A DNA stretch of 45,167 nt from COE1 sp045579665 (GTDB taxonomy: Bacteria; Bacillota; Clostridia; Lachnospirales; Lachnospiraceae). Position numbers and translations under genes: made by a program. The stretch covers positions 1-45,167 of the forward strand of contig JAZNMO010000170.1 of assembly GCA_045579665.1 (NCBI GenBank), in the 5' to 3' direction. The notes under the pieces are model-generated. The model made no database searches, had not been told where the DNA came from, and worked only from the letters and a program-made list of their open reading frames with translations. This document shows positions 1 to 8,506 of the stretch, in pieces (the stretch's first letter is position 1; every line of letters begins with the position of its first letter).

Positions 1-1492
1 CCCACATATATGGATGACGCTTGAAGCATCTTAGCATAAATTCATGGTATTTATTCTGATATTCCTCTGTATTATCACCACGTCTTGGATGCCTGCTATG
101 AAGATTCGGCATTCCCTCTGCACCATACTCCGAATAACAAAGACATCTGTTTGGATAGATCAAATGATAGAAACCAATCCATAAATCATTTAAGAAGAAG
201 CCAGGAACATACCAGCCAAGATATAGATTCCAGCCAACCAAATCCGTAATCTTAGACACCGGATGGAACGGATGACACAAGGCAAAGCATGCTAATGTGG
301 TTGGTCTTGTTGGGTCAATTTCCTTACAAAATTCCTGTAATGCTCTATGATTATCCAGCATATCTTCTCTATATTTTCTGCCCGAAATCGTGATTTCATT
401 AGATATTCCCCATGTTACAATACTCGGATGATTATAGTTCTGAACAATCAATTCTCTCATTTGCGAAAAGGTATTTTCCCTTCCATTTGGCAAATGCTCT
501 GAAATATATGGAATCTCTGCCCATACTATCATTCCATACTTATCACATAAGTCGTAAAAATACTGATTATGCTGATAATGCGCCAAACGAATCGTATTGG
601 CTCCAATCTCGCGAATCAAGTCCATATCCAAGTCCATCTTATCTATATCTATGGCATTTCCAATATCTCGCCAATCCTGATGCCTCGACACGCCATGTAG
701 CGGATATGGTCTGCCATTGAGATGAAAACCATCCTTAGAACTAAATTCAAATGTTCTGACACCACAGTTGCAACTGATTTCATCAACCACAGCTCCATCC
801 TTTAGTAACTTCGCCTGCAGCTTGTACAGATACGGGTCATCTAATCCATTCCAAAGATGCACATTGTGAACTGTGAGAATCACATCACGTCCTTGATTTG
901 CCGCCACCTGATTTCCTTCTGCATCCAGAAGCTGTACCTGAATATCTGCTCCTTTTGCCTCTTCACACAAATACATCTGCGCATGTATCTTAGCAGTTGT
1001 TCCTTCTACTTCTGTACTATACTTCATTCCTATACTGCCATAGTGGTCCAAATCAAAATGCAGCTCATTCACAATCAGGAATTCCACATCTCTGTAAATA
1101 CCGCCATAAAATGTAAAATCTGCTTTCTGTGGATAAATATTGTCATTCACACTATTATCCACTTCCACCTTCAATTGGTTCTTAACTTCAAGCTTATCTG
1201 TTACATCCACACGAAAGGTTGAATATCCCCCATCATGTACACATACCTGTTGTCCGTTCAGATATACCTTCGCCGAAGAGTTTACCCCATGAAACTGCAA
1301 ATATACCCTTTCATCTATTCCATAATCCGGTTTCTCCACTTCCTTCTCATAAATACAAGTTCCACGATAATAGTCATTTCCGCCATCCTGTCCATCCTTA
1401 CTGTTCCATGTATGTGGCAAATCAAGAGTTACTGTTTTCCCGTCTTGATTTATAAATTTCCAATCTTTCATTATTTTTATGATTCGTCTCAT
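1..1492 (-). CDS. Glycoside hydrolase family 2 (beta-galactosidase/beta-glucuronidase-like), C-terminus outside the window
   Basis: This enzyme should hydrolyse a beta-linked sugar such as a beta-galactoside or beta-glucuronide. The visible 497 codons have the GH2 order: a jelly-roll sugar-binding domain near the start (DLPHTWN, then FHGVNSSAKVYLNG), an immunoglobulin-like middle and a TIM barrel. GISNE puts the acid/base glutamate at about residue 366, and YSEYGAEG puts the nucleophile at about residue 455. The spacing of about 89 residues resembles beta-glucuronidases more than LacZ. No signal peptide is seen, so it is probably cytoplasmic. The start ATG at 1492 follows AAAGGATGAGGAA; a second in-frame ATG lies at 1471. 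The gene runs off the left edge, so length and substrate cannot be settled. Confidence 0.88.
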   Translation of the reverse strand, partial: MRRIIKIMKDWKFINQDGKTVTLDLPHTWNSKDGQDGGNDYYRGTCIYEKEVEKPDYGIDERVYLQFHGVNSSAKVYLNGQQVCVHDGGYSTFRVDVTDKLEVKNQLKVEVDNSVNDNIYPQKADFTFYGGIYRDVEFLIVNELHFDLDHYGSIGMKYSTEVEGTTAKIHAQMYLCEEAKGADIQVQLLDAEGNQVAANQGRDVILTVHNVHLWNGLDDPYLYKLQAKLLKDGAVVDEISCNCGVRTFEFSSKDGFHLNGRPYPLHGVSRHQDWRDIGNAIDIDKMDLDMDLIREIGANTIRLAHYQHNQYFYDLCDKYGMIVWAEIPYISEHLPNGRENTFSQMRELIVQNYNHPSIVTWGISNEITISGRKYREDMLDNHRALQEFCKEIDPTRPTTLACFALCHPFHPVSKITDLVGWNLYLGWYVPGFFLNDLWIGFYHLIYPNRCLCYSEYGAEGMPNLHSRHPRRGDNTEEYQNKYHEFMLRCFKRHPYMW

Positions 1493-1530
1493 TTCCTCAT
1501 CCTTTCTAAAAAAGTTAGAGTTCTCTTTTC

Positions 1531-1559
1531 ATTTTACCACTATCTTTACACAATTGACA
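1531..1559 (-). promoter_or_regulatory. Possible promoter of the GH2 gene
   Basis: Reading the minus strand, a TAAAAT -10 box lies 17 nt after a weak TGTCAA -35 box. It is about 40 nt before the GH2 start codon. The weak -35 keeps confidence low. Confidence 0.3.
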
Positions 1560-1602
1560 GTTATTTATTAGCTTTCTCAAGCATTTTCTGTAAATTGCAT
1601 AC

Positions 1603-1629
1603 AAAAAGGACCTGTGAAAACAGGTCCTC
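1603..1629 (-). terminator. Intrinsic terminator of rnpB
   Basis: On the minus strand AGGACCTG and CAGGTCCT form an 8-bp stem around a six-base loop, followed directly by TTTTTGT. It lies just past the 3' end of the RNase P RNA and separates it from the GH2 gene. Confidence 0.85.
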
Positions 1630-1644
1630 TAAATACAATATATT

Positions 1645-2008
1645 GCAAGCGTAGCGATAAGCCGGGTTATGTCAGCGTCATCGGTATCCCGATGCGCGAA
1701 TGATCATCTATCTAGGACTATCGTTACCGATAGCCTCAAGCGACCTACCTGGAAACAGGTCGGGCAAACCTATCGTTCCCTAACTTGGTCTTGCTTCGGA
1801 TGGGGTTTACATGTGCCCTCCTCGTTACCTTAGAGGCGGTAGTCTCTTACACTGCCTTTCCACCCTTACTTAGTAAACTAAGCGGTTTATTTCTGTTGCA
1901 CTGGCCTTGGAGTCACCTCCACCGGACGTTATCCGGCATCCTGCCCTATGAAGCCCGGACTTTCCTCACCCTCACTTACGTGAGGCCGCGATCATTTGCC
2001 ACACTTGC
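1645..2008 (-). ncRNA. rnpB: RNase P RNA component
   Basis: This is the catalytic RNA of RNase P, which matures the 5' ends of tRNAs. The minus strand carries the family's conserved blocks: GAGGAAAGTCCGGGCTTC near the 5' end, a GGTGGAGGTGACTCC-type segment, and ACATAACCCGGCTTATCG near the 3' end. The ends were set by the P1 helix: GCAAGTGTGGC at 2008-1998 pairs with GCTACGCTTGC at 1655-1645 over 11 bp with two G-U pairs. The resulting length of about 364 nt fits a bacterial type A RNA. A sigma-A promoter lies just upstream and a terminator just downstream, so it appears to be a single-gene transcript. The mature ends may differ by a few nucleotides. Confidence 0.96.
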
Positions 2009-2014
2009 CGATTC

Positions 2015-2043
2015 ATTATATACTTTCTATCATAATTAATCAA
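2015..2043 (-). promoter_or_regulatory. Sigma-A promoter of rnpB
   Basis: On the minus strand TTGATT (2043-2038), a 17-nt spacer and a perfect TATAAT (2020-2015) are followed by the RNase P 5' end about 7 nt later. The spacing matches the expected transcription start. Confidence 0.8.
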
Positions 2044-2065
2044 GCAAAAAGTATTTTGTTCTAAT

Positions 2066-3862
2066 CTACTCTTCGATATAAGTTTCTTCAATCATCTGTC
2101 CATCGCGAGTAAAATAAAAGCTCTTTATACCATATTCCTTACCATCATCACTCAGATAATAATCAAAAGCATATTGCTCATCTCCTGATTCATCTGTCGC
2201 TTTAATGCGTATGTAGTACTTTCCAGCCTCAAGCTTCTGTGGAATCGTTATTCCCGGCAAAACTCCTTCTGCCCGATAAATCGGCGTATCAAAAGTATAT
2301 TCATCATCTAACTCCACCGTATATGTGACAAAATCTCCTGAAAATGAATAAGCCACATCCCAATTCACATAAATTCCCTCTTCTGTAACCGATGGGATAC
2401 CTATGAAAAATGGCATCGGTTTCTCCAAACTTGCCAGATACTCCTGACAATTTATCTCTATCTCAGAAGTGATATTTTCATATACCGTCTGACGTTCCTT
2501 TAGTGTACCATTCAAGCTTTCGATATCCGGATATCTGCTGATAAAAGGATATACTACGCTCTCATATCCGGCTAGCCTATCCTGCAACCTATCCTCAGTA
2601 AGCAGACTACGATACTCTTCTATCTTGGTATGAAGCTTCTGTCGATAATCCTCCGACTTAAGCACCCTTCGAAACAGTACATTTCCCCAGTAATTACTAA
2701 TGCCATTTTCCCACTCCAAACCATTCTTTTTTTCTGCTAAAGCATACTCTGTCCTAAACAATGCCCCATCATTATCCCATGAGATAAAATACCATTTATC
2801 CACATTCAACGGACTGTAAATAAAAACATTTCTGGACTGTGTATCTTTATTTCCCATCAGAATATGGAATGCAAGCCAGGAAAAAACATTCTCTTCATCA
2901 AACCATTTAGAAAATGTTTCCTCTATTGGTATCGTCATATCATTTAATTCTTCCAGCATACGAATCAGCTTTGCATGGTCAGCGTCACCTTTAATCTCAA
3001 TAAACTCCTCAAACGCCTTCTCATCATAATCAGCATCGCTTGACAGCATAATTACATCCTCATACGGATAAAACTCAAACAAATTAATCTTGTATAAATG
3101 ACCATCTTTATCCAAGCCATGACTTTCCAAATAAGTCTTATTAATCTGTTCAACCTGTGTATAAAGACCATAATCTACAAATGCAGCCTTATCGCTCTGC
3201 GTCAGGTCTCTTACATATAAATGTACGAACTGCGTTCTTGCGCTCATCATTCCCGGCAGTTCTTCCATCAAATCAAAGCAAAGCTTATTACGATATCGTA
3301 AAAGCTCACCTGAATGCTTATTTAAGTTAATCACTTTCTGATTCTTATAGCTGCCTTTGCCATCCATAATACTGATTTTATAATTCTTATGCTCACTGTT
3401 CGTAGATGTCTGTCCTCGTATAGAAACCGTTACATTTGGTGACATGGCATAATACCCGTATTCCCCTTCTATCGGACCATTCTCATCACCTATCTGCAAA
3501 ATCCCCTCTACCATGTAACGTTCCACTTCAAGCGTATCATAGTAATAGGCAGAGTATTGATTCACCTCCTGCCAGGTGTGATTGGTTCCATCAACCTCAC
3601 GCCCCTGCTGTACCGTAAGATACATCGTAACAACCTCTAAATCATCATCCTGCGCATATACAGCATTATTATCTGTTATAGGTAAATTATTTGAGGTTTC
3701 ATATCGTAGGAACTCATTCAAATTCCCCTGTGTGGTTTCTATCTCGAAATCTTCCATCACAATATCTGACGACAAGGTATCTTCCCCATCAGATACCCTG
3801 CATCCTGTCATTCCAAGCATAAACACCACGCACAAGCCTGTAATTAGGCATTGTTTCTTCAT
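2066..3862 (-). CDS. CotH kinase family lipoprotein
   Basis: This 598-aa protein is probably exported and lipid-anchored: the N-terminus is MKKQCLITGL followed by a lipobox ending at Cys21 (LGMTGC). The CotH fold is indicated by IRGQTS (about 148-153) with downstream lysines, and by the metal-site-like SWDNDGALF (about 361-369). CotH proteins are atypical kinases first known from spore coats; many homologues in non-coat settings have unknown targets. Roughly the last 120 residues look like a fibronectin-III-type beta-sandwich. I chose the ATG at 3862 because AGAGGG sits 6 nt before it and the signal peptide starts there; a longer frame begins at 3928. It follows the TGS-kinase gene by 72 nt. 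A second, divergent CotH lies at 20547. Confidence 0.85.
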   Translation of the reverse strand: MKKQCLITGLCVVFMLGMTGCRVSDGEDTLSSDIVMEDFEIETTQGNLNEFLRYETSNNLPITDNNAVYAQDDDLEVVTMYLTVQQGREVDGTNHTWQEVNQYSAYYYDTLEVERYMVEGILQIGDENGPIEGEYGYYAMSPNVTVSIRGQTSTNSEHKNYKISIMDGKGSYKNQKVINLNKHSGELLRYRNKLCFDLMEELPGMMSARTQFVHLYVRDLTQSDKAAFVDYGLYTQVEQINKTYLESHGLDKDGHLYKINLFEFYPYEDVIMLSSDADYDEKAFEEFIEIKGDADHAKLIRMLEELNDMTIPIEETFSKWFDEENVFSWLAFHILMGNKDTQSRNVFIYSPLNVDKWYFISWDNDGALFRTEYALAEKKNGLEWENGISNYWGNVLFRRVLKSEDYRQKLHTKIEEYRSLLTEDRLQDRLAGYESVVYPFISRYPDIESLNGTLKERQTVYENITSEIEINCQEYLASLEKPMPFFIGIPSVTEEGIYVNWDVAYSFSGDFVTYTVELDDEYTFDTPIYRAEGVLPGITIPQKLEAGKYYIRIKATDESGDEQYAFDYYLSDDGKEYGIKSFYFTRDGQMIEETYIEE

Positions 3863-3934
3863 AAAATCCCTCTTTTCACAAATACCGCATCTTTGTTCAG
3901 AGCCACACATCCTGCAAATGCTTAGCACTGAATT

Positions 3935-5599
3935 TTACACGTTGAAACAGCTTCCGCCTACAAACTCTCTTACAATGGAGTTCTTTGGCAGATCCTCTGT
4001 ACTAACCCCCAGAAAATAGCTTAAGAACTTCAATAAACGGACTGCTTCAAAATACTCCGGCTCTCCCGGCTCAATACTGTATAACAAAGGTTCCGCATAC
4101 TGCTTCAATACAGCAAGCTCATAAATCAGTGCCGAATTAAACATAGCATCTGCACTTTCCTGATACGGGAAAATATTCTCCGTCTCACCACGTCTTACAG
4201 ACGGCCACATTTCAATTGTGCGCTTCGCACTGGCACCACGTGTTCTGGCGTCACGCACCATTCTACGGAGTAATCTTCCATCTGTAGTCGGGATTCTGTT
4301 ATGCTCATCAATATTTAAAGTCGTAAGACAGCTGATATAAATCTTATACTTACTCTCAGCAGGCAGCGCATAGGACATCTTATCATTCAAAGAATGAATA
4401 CCCTCGATTACTAATACATCATCCTTACCAAGCTGTTTGAAATTGCCCTTGTATTCTCTCTTACCTGTTACGAAGTTAAACTTCGGAAGCTCCACTCTCT
4501 TACCGGCAAGCAAATCCACCATATCCTCATTAAACTTCTTCGTATCAATCGCCTCAAGACACTCAAAATCATAATCACCATTTGGCTGACGTGGTGTCAA
4601 CTCTCTATCTACAAAATAATCATCAACTGCAATCGGATGCGGTACCAAGCCATGTGTCCTAAGCTGTACGGATAATCTATGTGAAAATGTAGTCTTTCCT
4701 GACGATGAAGGACCTGCTATCATAACAAACTTAATACCTTCTCTGGAAACAATATCCGCAGCAATCTCACTGATACGGCTCTCCTGCAAAGCCTCCTGTA
4801 CCAACACAAGCTCGTTAAACTGACCGTCACGAATCTGCGCATTCAAATCGCCGACTGCATCAATTCCAAGCTTCAATCCCCAATCAGATGCCGTCTGCAT
4901 TGCACCAAAAAGCTTTGGCAGAGGCTTAAACTCCTGCAATCTATCCGGTGCACTCTTCTTTGGCAGGTTTAAGATAAAGCCGTTCTCATAAAGTAATAAA
5001 TCAAAGTACTTCATCATACCCGTACTTGGAAGCATATAACCATAGTAATAATCATAATAACCGTCAAGATTGTAAACATTTACCGTTGACCTGCCACGAT
5101 ACCGAAACAGCTTAATCTTGTCGTACATCTTCTGCTGTTCAAAAAGCTCATTGGCATCATCCAGTGACATGGATGACTTCATAATTCTCAAGTCCTTATC
5201 CACATACTCCTGCATCTTTGCTTTTACTTTATCCACCAGCGCTTGGGTCAACTCAAAATCGCCATGCTTAGAATAGTAATAGCCCTCTCCGATGGCAAAC
5301 TCCATCTTAATCATTTTGATTTTGTCCTGTCCAACCACCTCTGTGATTGCCTTCATTAAAATCATCGTCGCTGTTCTGACATAGGTCTTATGCCCAATAT
5401 CATCTGCCAATGTAATAAACTCTACTTCACAATCTTTGTCAATTCTCTTAAACAGCTCTCGAATCTTTCCATTACGCGTCACTAATGCAATCGGCTGTTC
5501 GTAATCCTTCTGATATTCCTTTGCAATATCCTCAAAGGTTGTTCCCTGTGGATATTCCCTTGTAACGTCCCCTATCTTAACCATATAAGTTTTTTCCAT
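3935..5599 (-). CDS. TGS domain/uridine kinase-like nucleoside kinase
   Basis: This 554-aa protein joins an N-terminal TGS-like and threonyl-tRNA synthetase-type second domain (about 1-200) to a C-terminal P-loop kinase of the uridine kinase/phosphoribulokinase family. The Walker A motif is GPSSSGKTT at about 296-304, followed by DDYFVDRELTPR and VIEGIHSLND. The fusion is common in Clostridia and is usually annotated as a nucleoside kinase, probably phosphorylating uridine or cytidine; the role of the tRNA-synthetase-like half is not known. The start ATG is set by AAGGAGG 7 nt upstream. The leader contains a tandemly repeated ribosome-binding-site segment (5606-5744). The protein should be cytoplasmic. 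Confidence 0.85.
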   Translation of the reverse strand: MEKTYMVKIGDVTREYPQGTTFEDIAKEYQKDYEQPIALVTRNGKIRELFKRIDKDCEVEFITLADDIGHKTYVRTATMILMKAITEVVGQDKIKMIKMEFAIGEGYYYSKHGDFELTQALVDKVKAKMQEYVDKDLRIMKSSMSLDDANELFEQQKMYDKIKLFRYRGRSTVNVYNLDGYYDYYYGYMLPSTGMMKYFDLLLYENGFILNLPKKSAPDRLQEFKPLPKLFGAMQTASDWGLKLGIDAVGDLNAQIRDGQFNELVLVQEALQESRISEIAADIVSREGIKFVMIAGPSSSGKTTFSHRLSVQLRTHGLVPHPIAVDDYFVDRELTPRQPNGDYDFECLEAIDTKKFNEDMVDLLAGKRVELPKFNFVTGKREYKGNFKQLGKDDVLVIEGIHSLNDKMSYALPAESKYKIYISCLTTLNIDEHNRIPTTDGRLLRRMVRDARTRGASAKRTIEMWPSVRRGETENIFPYQESADAMFNSALIYELAVLKQYAEPLLYSIEPGEPEYFEAVRLLKFLSYFLGVSTEDLPKNSIVREFVGGSCFNV

Positions 5600-5605
5600 T
5601 CCCCA

Positions 5606-5744
5606 TCCTCCTTGTTTTTTTGAAGAAAAAATGCCTGCCCACTTTTGCAGGCAGAGGATTTTCCTCCTTGTTTTTTCGGAGAAAAAATGCCGACTCTGCT
5701 TGCAGAGTTTTTGCCTCTTGCAGGAGCAGAGGATTTTCCTCCTT
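5606..5744 (-). repeat. Tandem imperfect repeat with three AAGGAGGA copies and two hairpins in a gene leader
   Basis: Between nif3 and the kinase, the 19-nt GCAGAGGATTTTCCTCCTT (plus-strand reading) occurs at 5651-5669 and again at 5726-5744, 75 nt apart. The adjoining TCCTCCTTGTTTTTT and GAAAAAATGCC blocks also occur twice (5606-5635 and about 5662-5690). Read on the minus strand this gives three AAGGAGGA sites, of which only the last precedes the kinase start. Each of the first two is followed by a GC-rich hairpin (ACTCTGC/GCAGAGT and CCTGC/GCAGG) and, within a few bases, a T6 run. It may be a duplicated leader or an attenuator. Confidence 0.7.
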
Positions 5745-5749
5745 ATAAT

Positions 5750-6535
5750 CTACACTACAACAAACGGCTCCTGATACTTCGCACAATGTACTGTTACTCC
5801 GGGAAGCTCTCTCTTTGCCCAGTCTTGCATATATGGAATGAACAACTTCTCAATTCCATAGTGACCTGCATCAATAATACTAATTCCCTGTGCGACTGCA
5901 TCAATTCCCTCATGGTGGTCAATATCACCTGTAATCATGACATCCGCTCCAACCTGTAAAGCCTCCTTCAAATAGCTTCCGCCGGAACCGGGCATCACCG
6001 CCGCAATCTCTACCACTTCATTCAAATCGCCATATACCCGAACATTTGGCACTTGAAATCGCTGTTTCACAAGCTGGGCACAATCCTTCAGCATCATCTT
6101 ATGAGTCAGCTTTCCAAAACGTCCGCATCCCTCAGAGCCTAAGGTATCGGCATGTGTCACGTTCAGCACCTGTCTGTGCTTCAGCTCCATAGCATCTGCT
6201 GCCGCATCTGCCATTCCTATCACATCAAAGTTCGTATGCATAGCATAATAGCATATGTCATTTCTCAAAAGCTGATACACTCTTCTTCCGATAAAATGCT
6301 CTGTTGTAACGCTTCTTAGCTTTGAAAAAATAAGAGGATGATGCGTCAAAAGCAGGTCCGCCTGTAAGCAGACCGCCTCCTCTATCACATCATCCGTAGC
6401 GTCCAGAGCAATATATATACTTTTTACTTCCTTATCCGGTCTTCCCGCAAGTAAGCCAACATTATCCCAGTCTTCCGCATAAGCAACAGGAGAATGTCCT
6501 TCCAGCTTTTCCATAATCTCGTAACATTTCATCAT
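5750..6535 (-). CDS. Nif3-like dinuclear metal-centre protein
   Basis: This 261-aa cytoplasmic protein belongs to the Nif3/YqfO/YbgI family, whose members form toroidal hexamers with a two-metal site. Metal ligands are visible in LLTHHPLIF (about 60-68) and in GDIDHHEG near the C-terminus; MPGSGGSYL is also family-typical. A GTP cyclohydrolase I type 2 label is often transferred to this family but is poorly supported. It lacks the extra middle domain of longer YqfO forms. TAATG overlap with trmK implies translational coupling; the trmK-nif3 pair is conserved next to rpoD in Bacillota. GGAGGG lies before the two successive ATG codons. Confidence 0.9.
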   Translation of the reverse strand: MMKCYEIMEKLEGHSPVAYAEDWDNVGLLAGRPDKEVKSIYIALDATDDVIEEAVCLQADLLLTHHPLIFSKLRSVTTEHFIGRRVYQLLRNDICYYAMHTNFDVIGMADAAADAMELKHRQVLNVTHADTLGSEGCGRFGKLTHKMMLKDCAQLVKQRFQVPNVRVYGDLNEVVEIAAVMPGSGGSYLKEALQVGADVMITGDIDHHEGIDAVAQGISIIDAGHYGIEKLFIPYMQDWAKRELPGVTVHCAKYQEPFVVV

Positions 6536-7344
6536 TAGACCCTCCAGTATTTATATAAGCAAAATACAATATCACTCAGTGCTGTCTCCAGCTCCAGTAT
6601 CCGATACTGCTGTCTGGCATTGGGCTTTGGCTGATTCATCAGATTGACTCTGATATTCTCCAAATTCTCTTTCTGCCACAGCAGATACTGCTTCAGAATC
6701 GGATGTGCCGTCTCCAAAAGGTACGGACCATAAGTATCCTTCACCCTTTTGAGCTTCTCTGCTTCTTCCTTTGATACATCAGATATGGCAGGTGGTTCCT
6801 TATCATCCTTTGATGTCCTCTTAACTCCAGAAAGATTATCTGCAATCTGCTTCTCCTGTTTGCCAAAGCCTCCGGGAATCACATGCATCATCGGATAGTA
6901 TTTCCCATCCTCACATACCATATCCTCTTTATCAATTATAAATCCTGCTTCCCTTAAGAAGCCTCTTACCTCATCAATCTCTGACTGAGGCTGTAGAATC
7001 AACTGTTTCATGTCCTGAATAAGAGCCATCCCCTTCATCAGAATCGCAATGGTTAACCTTCCACCCATTCCGGCACATATAATACCATCTGCCTCTCCCG
7101 GGTGCAGGGCATCTGCGCCATCCGAAAGTCTGGTCTCAATATATTCTTCCATTTCGTAATCACGAATATTACTTTTAGCCTGATGTAAAGGTCCTGCGTT
7201 AACGTCCATGGCTATTACTTTCCTGCAGACACCTCTGCGAATCAGCTCCATGGAAACATATCCATGGTCACAGCCGATATCTGCCATGCAGTTACAAGGC
7301 TCAACCAAGCCTGCAACTGCCTGCATTCTATCTGATAATAGCAT
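6535..7344 (-). CDS. trmK: tRNA (adenine-22-N1)-methyltransferase TrmK
   Basis: TrmK methylates A22 in the D-arm of tRNAs using S-adenosylmethionine. The 269-aa protein has the Rossmann motif I ADIGCDHGYVS (about 21-31), DVNAGPLHQA (motif II) and GAD/GIICAGMGG (motif IV region), then a C-terminal coiled-coil extension as in the Bacillus protein. It is slightly longer than the usual 230-240 residues because of a lysine- and glutamate-rich insert around residues 170-200. It sits 14 nt after rpoD and overlaps nif3. The start ATG follows AAGGGGAAATGTAG. Confidence 0.9.
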   Translation of the reverse strand: MLLSDRMQAVAGLVEPCNCMADIGCDHGYVSMELIRRGVCRKVIAMDVNAGPLHQAKSNIRDYEMEEYIETRLSDGADALHPGEADGIICAGMGGRLTIAILMKGMALIQDMKQLILQPQSEIDEVRGFLREAGFIIDKEDMVCEDGKYYPMMHVIPGGFGKQEKQIADNLSGVKRTSKDDKEPPAISDVSKEEAEKLKRVKDTYGPYLLETAHPILKQYLLWQKENLENIRVNLMNQPKPNARQQYRILELETALSDIVFCLYKYWRV

Positions 7345-7358
7345 CTACATTTCCCCTT

Positions 7359-8474
7359 TTAATCCAAATAATCCTTCAGCTTACGGCTTCTGGATGGGTG
7401 ACGAAGCTTACGAAGTGCCTTTGCTTCAATCTGTCTGATACGCTCTCTGGTAACGTTGAATTCCTTACCAACCTCTTCAAGAGTTCTTGCTCGTCCATCA
7501 TCAAGACCAAATCTAAGTCTTAATACCTTCTGCTCTCTGTCTGTTAATGTATCAAGTACCTCTACCAGCTGCTCCTTAAGAAGTGTAAATGCAGCCGCAT
7601 CCGCTGGTACAGGTACATTATCATCCTGAATAAAATCACCTAAATGGCTGTCTTCCTCTTCACCGATAGGTGTTTCAAGAGATACAGGCTCCTGAGAAAT
7701 CTTCAAAATCTCACGAACTCTGTCCTCAGGCATATTCATTTCCTTTGCAATCTCCTCCGGAGAAGGCTCACGGCCAAGCTCCTGTAAGAGCTGTCTGCTG
7801 ACACGGATGAGCTTATTGATTGTTTCTACCATATGAACCGGAATACGAATGGTTCTTGCCTGGTCTGCAATTGCTCTTGTAATTGCCTGTCTAATCCACC
7901 ATGTAGCATAAGTAGAGAACTTATAACCCTTGCGGTAATCAAACTTCTCAACAGCCTTAATCAAACCAAGGTTACCCTCCTGAATCAAATCAAGGAAAAG
8001 CATTCCACGTCCAACATATCTCTTAGCAATACTTACTACCAGTCGAAGGTTTGCCTCTGCAAGACGCTTCTTCGCATCCTCATCGCCAACCTCCATTCTC
8101 TTAGCAAGCTCGATTTCCTCCTCTGCACTTAAAAGCGGAACCTTACCAATCTCCTTTAAATACATTCTGACAGGATCTTCAATACCAATTCCGTCAGGAA
8201 CAGAGAGGTCAATCGTCTCCATATCCACGTCTTCTTCATCACTCAAAAGAAGCTCTTCATCCGGAAGGTCATCCTCTTCCTCTGTAATACGAAGCACGTC
8301 TACGTTATTCTGCTCAAGAGTTTCTAAAATCTTCTCAAAAGAATCATCCTCTAATGGAATATCCTTAAAGAAATCACTAATCTCTGTATACTCTAATACA
8401 TTTTTCTTCTTCTTTGCTGCTGCTAATAACTCTTTCAGCTTCGCGTCAAATTTTGCTTGTGTGTTTTCATCCAT
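7359..8474 (-). CDS. rpoD: RNA polymerase primary sigma factor
   Basis: This is the housekeeping sigma factor. The 371-aa protein has an acidic N-terminal region 1.1, region 1.2 (DPVRMYLKEIGKVPLL), region 2 with the -10-binding helix (DLIQEGNLGLIKAVEKF, then FSTYATWWIRQAI), region 3, and region 4.2 (TLEEVGKEFNVTRERIRQIE) followed by a basic end. An in-frame TTG lies at 8483, but the GGAGG site is only 1 nt from it, so I prefer the ATG at 8474, 10 nt from the site. It lies between dnaG and trmK with short gaps, as in other clostridial macromolecular-synthesis operons. Confidence 0.97.
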   Translation of the reverse strand: MDENTQAKFDAKLKELLAAAKKKKNVLEYTEISDFFKDIPLEDDSFEKILETLEQNNVDVLRITEEEDDLPDEELLLSDEEDVDMETIDLSVPDGIGIEDPVRMYLKEIGKVPLLSAEEEIELAKRMEVGDEDAKKRLAEANLRLVVSIAKRYVGRGMLFLDLIQEGNLGLIKAVEKFDYRKGYKFSTYATWWIRQAITRAIADQARTIRIPVHMVETINKLIRVSRQLLQELGREPSPEEIAKEMNMPEDRVREILKISQEPVSLETPIGEEEDSHLGDFIQDDNVPVPADAAAFTLLKEQLVEVLDTLTDREQKVLRLRFGLDDGRARTLEEVGKEFNVTRERIRQIEAKALRKLRHPSRSRKLKDYLD

Positions 8475-8506
8475 TTTGGTCAATCCTCCATATCTTTATC
8501 ATTACC

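Noticed and set aside
1645..2008. 84-codon plus-strand frame within the RNase P RNA gene
   Set aside because: It is an antisense frame in a structured RNA gene with no ribosome binding site.
5577..5786. 69-codon frame on the minus strand across the nif3-kinase gap
   Set aside because: It is made of the tandem repeat, overlaps both neighbours in another frame and has no suitable ribosome binding site of its own.
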